In this document: one piece after another, positions 6,963-8,833 of the stretch
Position numbering within the stretch: position 1 is the first letter of the stretch
How the letters are laid out: every line of letters begins with the position of its first letter
Assembly (NCBI GenBank): GCA_030605805.1
Contig: JAUWHQ010000100.1
Coordinates: forward strand, 1 to 8,833
From: Methanosarcinales archaeon
Lineage (GTDB): Archaea; Halobacteriota; Methanosarcinia; Methanosarcinales; Methanogasteraceae
Reading direction: 5' to 3'
DNA: 8,833 nucleotides
The notes under the pieces: generated by a model
Database searches by the model: none
Seen by the model: the letters and a program-made list of their open reading frames with translations, nothing else
What the model was told of the DNA's origin: nothing
Program-made: the position numbers and the translations under genes

Positions 6963-7394
6963 ATGGGGTTTGGTATATCCATCGCTACAGCAACCATCGC
7001 TATTGGTCTAATCCTGACTGCAACCGTGTACTACGGGCGTGTCAGCGATAGCTACGAGTTGCTGCAGGACGCCAGAGATGAAGAACATGCGCGTATGCTC
7101 TCTCTACTGGAAACCGGGATCGGGATCTACAATAAGTCCTCGTGCAGCTACGAGGACATGGGAATAATCACCGACAGTGAAAACGATATCTTCTACATAA
7201 AAAACACCGGAACATTGCCCATCAACAAATCAAAGATTGTCGTGCTTGCAAATGGAGAAATTGCCAATCACACGTGGTCTGGCTGGCTGTACCCCGGAAA
7301 GAATTTCTCGACAACGACGTTTACGCTGGACAGTAGTGATGTTGTGAAAATAGTGACAGAGAATGCAAGATCTGCCTGCGCGGAGGTGGTGTGA
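6963..7394 (+). CDS. arlF: Archaellum stator-type protein ArlF (FlaF)
   Basis: ArlF is a single-pass membrane protein whose beta-rich domain faces outward and, in characterised archaea, anchors the archaellum motor to the S-layer together with ArlG. The 143-aa protein opens MGFGISIATA like known FlaF proteins, has one hydrophobic helix (about 3-24), a short charged linker (25-50), and a beta-sandwich-type domain with FYIKNTG (77-83) and VLANGE (94-99), the immunoglobulin-like pattern shared by the ArlF/ArlG family. Three N-glycosylation sequons (Asn57, 102, 114) suit a surface location. An in-frame TAA at 6933 bounds the start, and ATG 6963 is the only sensible choice. It is the first gene of a tight three-gene unit; its TGA abuts the next ATG. 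The assignment to F rather than G rests on the N-terminus and gene order. Confidence 0.82.
   Translation: MGFGISIATATIAIGLILTATVYYGRVSDSYELLQDARDEEHARMLSLLETGIGIYNKSSCSYEDMGIITDSENDIFYIKNTGTLPINKSKIVVLANGEIANHTWSGWLYPGKNFSTTTFTLDSSDVVKIVTENARSACAEVV
7382..7388 (+). promoter_or_regulatory. Ribosome binding site of arlG within the arlF 3' end
   Basis: GGAGGTG lies 6 nt before the arlG ATG and is encoded within the last codons of arlF. It is the strongest such signal in the operon and supports the ATG at 7395. Confidence 0.75.
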
Positions 7395-7823
7395 ATGGCT
7401 GGAGAATCCGCCGCGCAGGCGATCTTCTTCATCGCATCGGTGATCATCGCATCGGTGATCGTGATCGCGCTCTACGGCGTCACGGGCTCGGTATCAGGCG
7501 CACTGGTGGTCAGAAACAGCCATCTCGCCGACCAGATGAGGGGCGATATCGAGATCATCAATGATCCGGGCGCGAGCACGCAGCCAGGATTATATGTATT
7601 GAACACCGGAAAGACCGAATTTGACAATTCAACCGATTCCATCGCAGTTCTGGTCAATGGAGTGTATCAGACGATCATCACATCAAATATCGAGAATGAT
7701 GACGGGGATCTGCAGTGGGAACCGTCTGAGGTGGTGAATCTCACATTTTCAGGCGTTGATCTCTCTGGAAAGTCTATAAAAGTGATTGTTGCAAACGGAG
7801 TACTGGATACCGAGCAATTATGA
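7395..7823 (+). CDS. arlG: Archaellum stator-type protein ArlG (FlaG)
   Basis: ArlG partners ArlF; in studied systems it forms short filaments in the pseudoperiplasm that ArlF caps, making the stator. The 142-aa protein begins MAGESAAQAIFFIA, with a membrane helix at about 8-29, then a linker with DIEIINDPG (51-59), a motif typical of FlaG, and a beta-rich domain with YVLNTG (67-72) and VLVNGVY (85-91). Sequons at Asn78 and Asn115 fit an external domain. It starts directly after the arlF stop behind a strong GGAGGTG site, and its TGA overlaps the next gene's ATG by 4 nt, so the three genes are surely co-transcribed. The membrane helix contains a perfect 15-bp tandem duplication. Confidence 0.83.
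   Translation: MAGESAAQAIFFIASVIIASVIVIALYGVTGSVSGALVVRNSHLADQMRGDIEIINDPGASTQPGLYVLNTGKTEFDNSTDSIAVLVNGVYQTIITSNIENDDGDLQWEPSEVVNLTFSGVDLSGKSIKVIVANGVLDTEQL
7430..7459 (+). repeat. Perfect 15-bp tandem duplication in arlG membrane segment
   Basis: CATCGCATCGGTGAT occurs twice in a row (7430-7444 and 7445-7459). It is in frame and encodes a repeated five-residue hydrophobic stretch (IASVI, IASVI) in the transmembrane helix. Being an exact DNA copy, it looks recent or kept identical by slippage; it would lengthen the helix by about one and a half turns. Confidence 0.9.
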
Positions 7824-8440
7824 GGCTAAAACAAGATTGCAGTGCGGACACCGGGATTAGCACGCTGATTTTGTTCATTGCGATTGTTCTGATGGCTGCG
7901 CTCGTGGTTGTACCGTTGATGAATACATCAGGCAGGTTCACACAGAAGGCTGTGCATACCGGCGAGGAGACAAAAGAACATGTCAGCACCGGCATCAGCA
8001 TCATCTCGGTGGGCGGGCAGACGACCGATAATTCAACGGCAGATCACGGTATCGCCCGCCTTAACATAATCATCGAGCCAATCGTCGGAAGTGAGATCGG
8101 GGACCTTGGTACCCTGATCATCAGCGTCAGGGCAGCCGGCAACCCTCCTGCGATCCTCAGGTACAACCAGACGTCTGATTCCTACGAAGACGGCTTTTTT
8201 AATGTTAGCAGATGGCTGCGCGTCAACAGAGGCACCGAAGCCGACCGGACGGCGGATCCGTACATCGAGTATGGTGATCTGGTCGAGCTTGGCATTAATA
8301 CGACGGCATCTGCAACTGATTTCAGCCCGAACGTCGATGTCGTGATCGAATTCATGCTCGAGACTGGGTTTAATACGAGAATCGAGTTCAGAACACCCCT
8401 GATGTATCCGGTTTCGGATGAGTATCTGGAGTTGTATTAG
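7820..8440 (+). CDS. Archaellin (FlaB-type archaellum filament protein)
   Basis: Archaellins are the filament subunits of the archaeal motility organelle. This 206-aa protein has the class III signal: a short polar leader ending CSADTG, then ISTLILFIAIVLMAALVVV, the hydrophobic assembly helix. The prepilin/prearchaellin peptidase should cut after Gly12, leaving 194 residues. The following GRFTQKAVHTGEETKEHVSTG matches the polar segment after the helix in FlaB proteins; the remainder is beta-rich. Sequons at Asn35, 71, 116, 128 and 160 would suit the glycosylation usual for archaellins. Its ATG overlaps the arlG stop (ATGA) and no strong ribosome binding site of its own is seen, so translation is probably coupled to arlG. 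Archaellin genes usually lead the operon with strong signals; being last and coupled suggests modest expression. A minor archaellin or related pilin is possible. Confidence 0.88.
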   Translation: MRLKQDCSADTGISTLILFIAIVLMAALVVVPLMNTSGRFTQKAVHTGEETKEHVSTGISIISVGGQTTDNSTADHGIARLNIIIEPIVGSEIGDLGTLIISVRAAGNPPAILRYNQTSDSYEDGFFNVSRWLRVNRGTEADRTADPYIEYGDLVELGINTTASATDFSPNVDVVIEFMLETGFNTRIEFRTPLMYPVSDEYLELY

Positions 8441-8510
8441 TTCGAGGAGCAGTATCCAGTGATATAATGCTCTTTTGATTTACGAACAAACTTTTCACAA
8501 AAGTTTGATC

Positions 8511-8680
8511 AAAAACTGCCCTCCGGGTCAGATGCCGGTTTTCACTCGCAAACTTTTCACCAACCTTTTCACAAAAGTTTGATCAAAAACTGATGACCCC
8601 ACCCGAAGGGCATTTCTTACTCGCAAACTTTTCACAAAAGTTTGATCAAAAACTGGCTTCCGACCCGGAGGGCAGTTTTT
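8511..8680. repeat. Perfect 19-bp inverted repeat spanning the hairpin array
   Basis: AAAAACTGCCCTCCGGGTC (8511-8529) and its exact reverse complement at 8662-8680 flank 132 bp. Both arms include the end of a repeat element plus its adjoining GC-rich spacer, so the first and third spacers are related in opposite orientation. Confidence 0.92.
8648..8680. terminator. Strong secondary hairpin in the third unit, possible terminator
   Basis: AAAAACTG (8648-8655) pairs with CAGTTTTT (8673-8680), then a G-G mismatch, then CTTCCG (8657-8662) with CGGAGG (8666-8671, one G-U) around a 3-nt loop. This 14-bp hairpin ends in a run of five T on the plus strand, as a terminator for the arl operon would. 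Archaeal termination depends mainly on T-runs, so the hairpin's role is uncertain. Confidence 0.35.
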
Positions 8681-8769
8681 ACTCGATTTTTTGTGAAAAA
8701 ATCGGAGTAATACTGAACCGCCCCAATGCCCCGATAATCTTATGTGTGGATGGACTCTATGGACATTTT

Positions 8770-8776
8770 GGTGATC
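8770..8776 (+). promoter_or_regulatory. Ribosome binding site of the gene at the right edge
   Basis: GGTGATC, a perfect archaeal ribosome binding site, lies 3 nt before ATG at 8780, the same arrangement as at the DUF2150-like gene. It favours ATG 8780 over the in-frame ATG at 8759. Confidence 0.6.
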
Positions 8777-8779
8777 TCA

Positions 8780-8833
8780 ATGATCAGCGTAAATAAATAC
8801 GGATACAGGGCATTTGCAGAGATGCTCGACAAT
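8780..8833 (+). CDS. Start of an unidentified gene, cut by the right edge
   Basis: Eighteen codons are visible (MISVNKYGYRAFAEMLDN) with no stop before the window ends. The frame is also open back to an ATG at 8759, but the perfect GGTGATC site just before 8780 makes the shorter start better. The fragment is too short for a family call. It lies 339 bp after the archaellin gene, beyond the hairpin array, so it is probably a separate transcription unit rather than part of the arl operon. Confidence 0.5.
   Translation, partial: MISVNKYGYRAFAEMLDN

Larger units (their letters stand above)
8487..8704. repeat. Array of alternating hairpins with about 62-bp period
   Basis: A 32-bp element occurs at 8487-8518, 8561-8592 (one mismatch, CAACC for CAAAC, near its start) and 8624-8655. 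Its first part, CAAACTTTT, loop CAC, AAAAGTTTG, is a perfect 9-bp hairpin, followed by GATCAAAAACTG. A partial copy (first 12 bp) at 8549-8560 precedes the second element. Segments of 28-31 bp between elements are GC-rich, differ from each other, each contains inverted repeats of its own, and each ends in T-rich sequence plus ACTCG. The last hairpin, at 8684-8704, keeps stem and loop size but changes sequence (CGATTTTTT, GTG, AAAAAATCG). The array fills most of the 339-bp gap after the archaellin gene. It could act as a multi-step terminator, as a protein-bound DNA array or as a dispersed genomic repeat. It does not look like CRISPR. Confidence 0.92.

Noticed and set aside
8487..8704. CRISPR array
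   Set aside because: Only three repeat copies, spacers that are related to each other (spacers 1 and 3 are inverted copies) and share T-rich ends with ACTCG, a partial extra repeat, and no cas genes.
8593..8796. 67-codon plus-strand reading frame
   Set aside because: It merely runs through the third repeat unit, the last hairpin and the following gap, and overlaps the start of the better-supported gene at 8780; it has no ribosome binding site.

Overview
The window reads as a piece of a methanogen-type or anaerobic alkane/methane-oxidising-type euryarchaeal chromosome. The basis is an HdrA-type heterodisulfide reductase subunit with a fused MvhD domain, a probable DUF2150 protein (a family I associate with methanogen-related archaea), three archaellum-type proteins with class III signal or N-terminal membrane segments, and archaeal-style signals (GGTGATC ribosome binding sites, TATA-like boxes about 28 bp before starts). 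I cannot place it to a genus. Ordinary stop codons include TAG (hdrA and the archaellin).

Left part, minus strand: thiD (cut by the left edge) lies downstream of a small DUF2150-like gene, probably in one operon. Divergent from these is a very long phosphoglucomutase/phosphomannomutase-family gene (878 aa) with all four signature loops but large N- and C-terminal extensions. It converges with the next gene, leaving only 46 bp between them.

Middle, minus strand: a 774-aa HdrA-MvhD fusion carries FAD, several [4Fe-4S] clusters and the MvhD iron-sulfur domain. No hdrB, hdrC, hydrogenase or formate dehydrogenase gene is in view. Just upstream of it lies what looks like a decayed gene tail: protein-like sequence broken by an amber codon and two apparent frame switches, ending 15 bp before the hdrA ATG. 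Beyond that is a stretch of about 240 bp with no convincing ORF, AT-rich and promoter-like at one end and with nested inverted repeats, possibly a structured leader or small RNA.

Right part, plus strand: a tight three-gene operon arlF-arlG-archaellin. The genes abut or overlap by 4 nt and the archaellin is last, with no arlH/I/J in view. It is followed by a striking array of about 220 bp made of alternating hairpins on a roughly 62-bp period, then the first codons of another gene behind a perfect ribosome binding site.

The neighbourhoods look functionally unrelated: thiamine cofactor salvage, sugar phosphate metabolism, electron bifurcation and surface filaments. The least explained items are the hairpin array, the structured intergenic region before arlF, the broken gene before hdrA, the oversized mutase, and the stand-alone archaellin operon.
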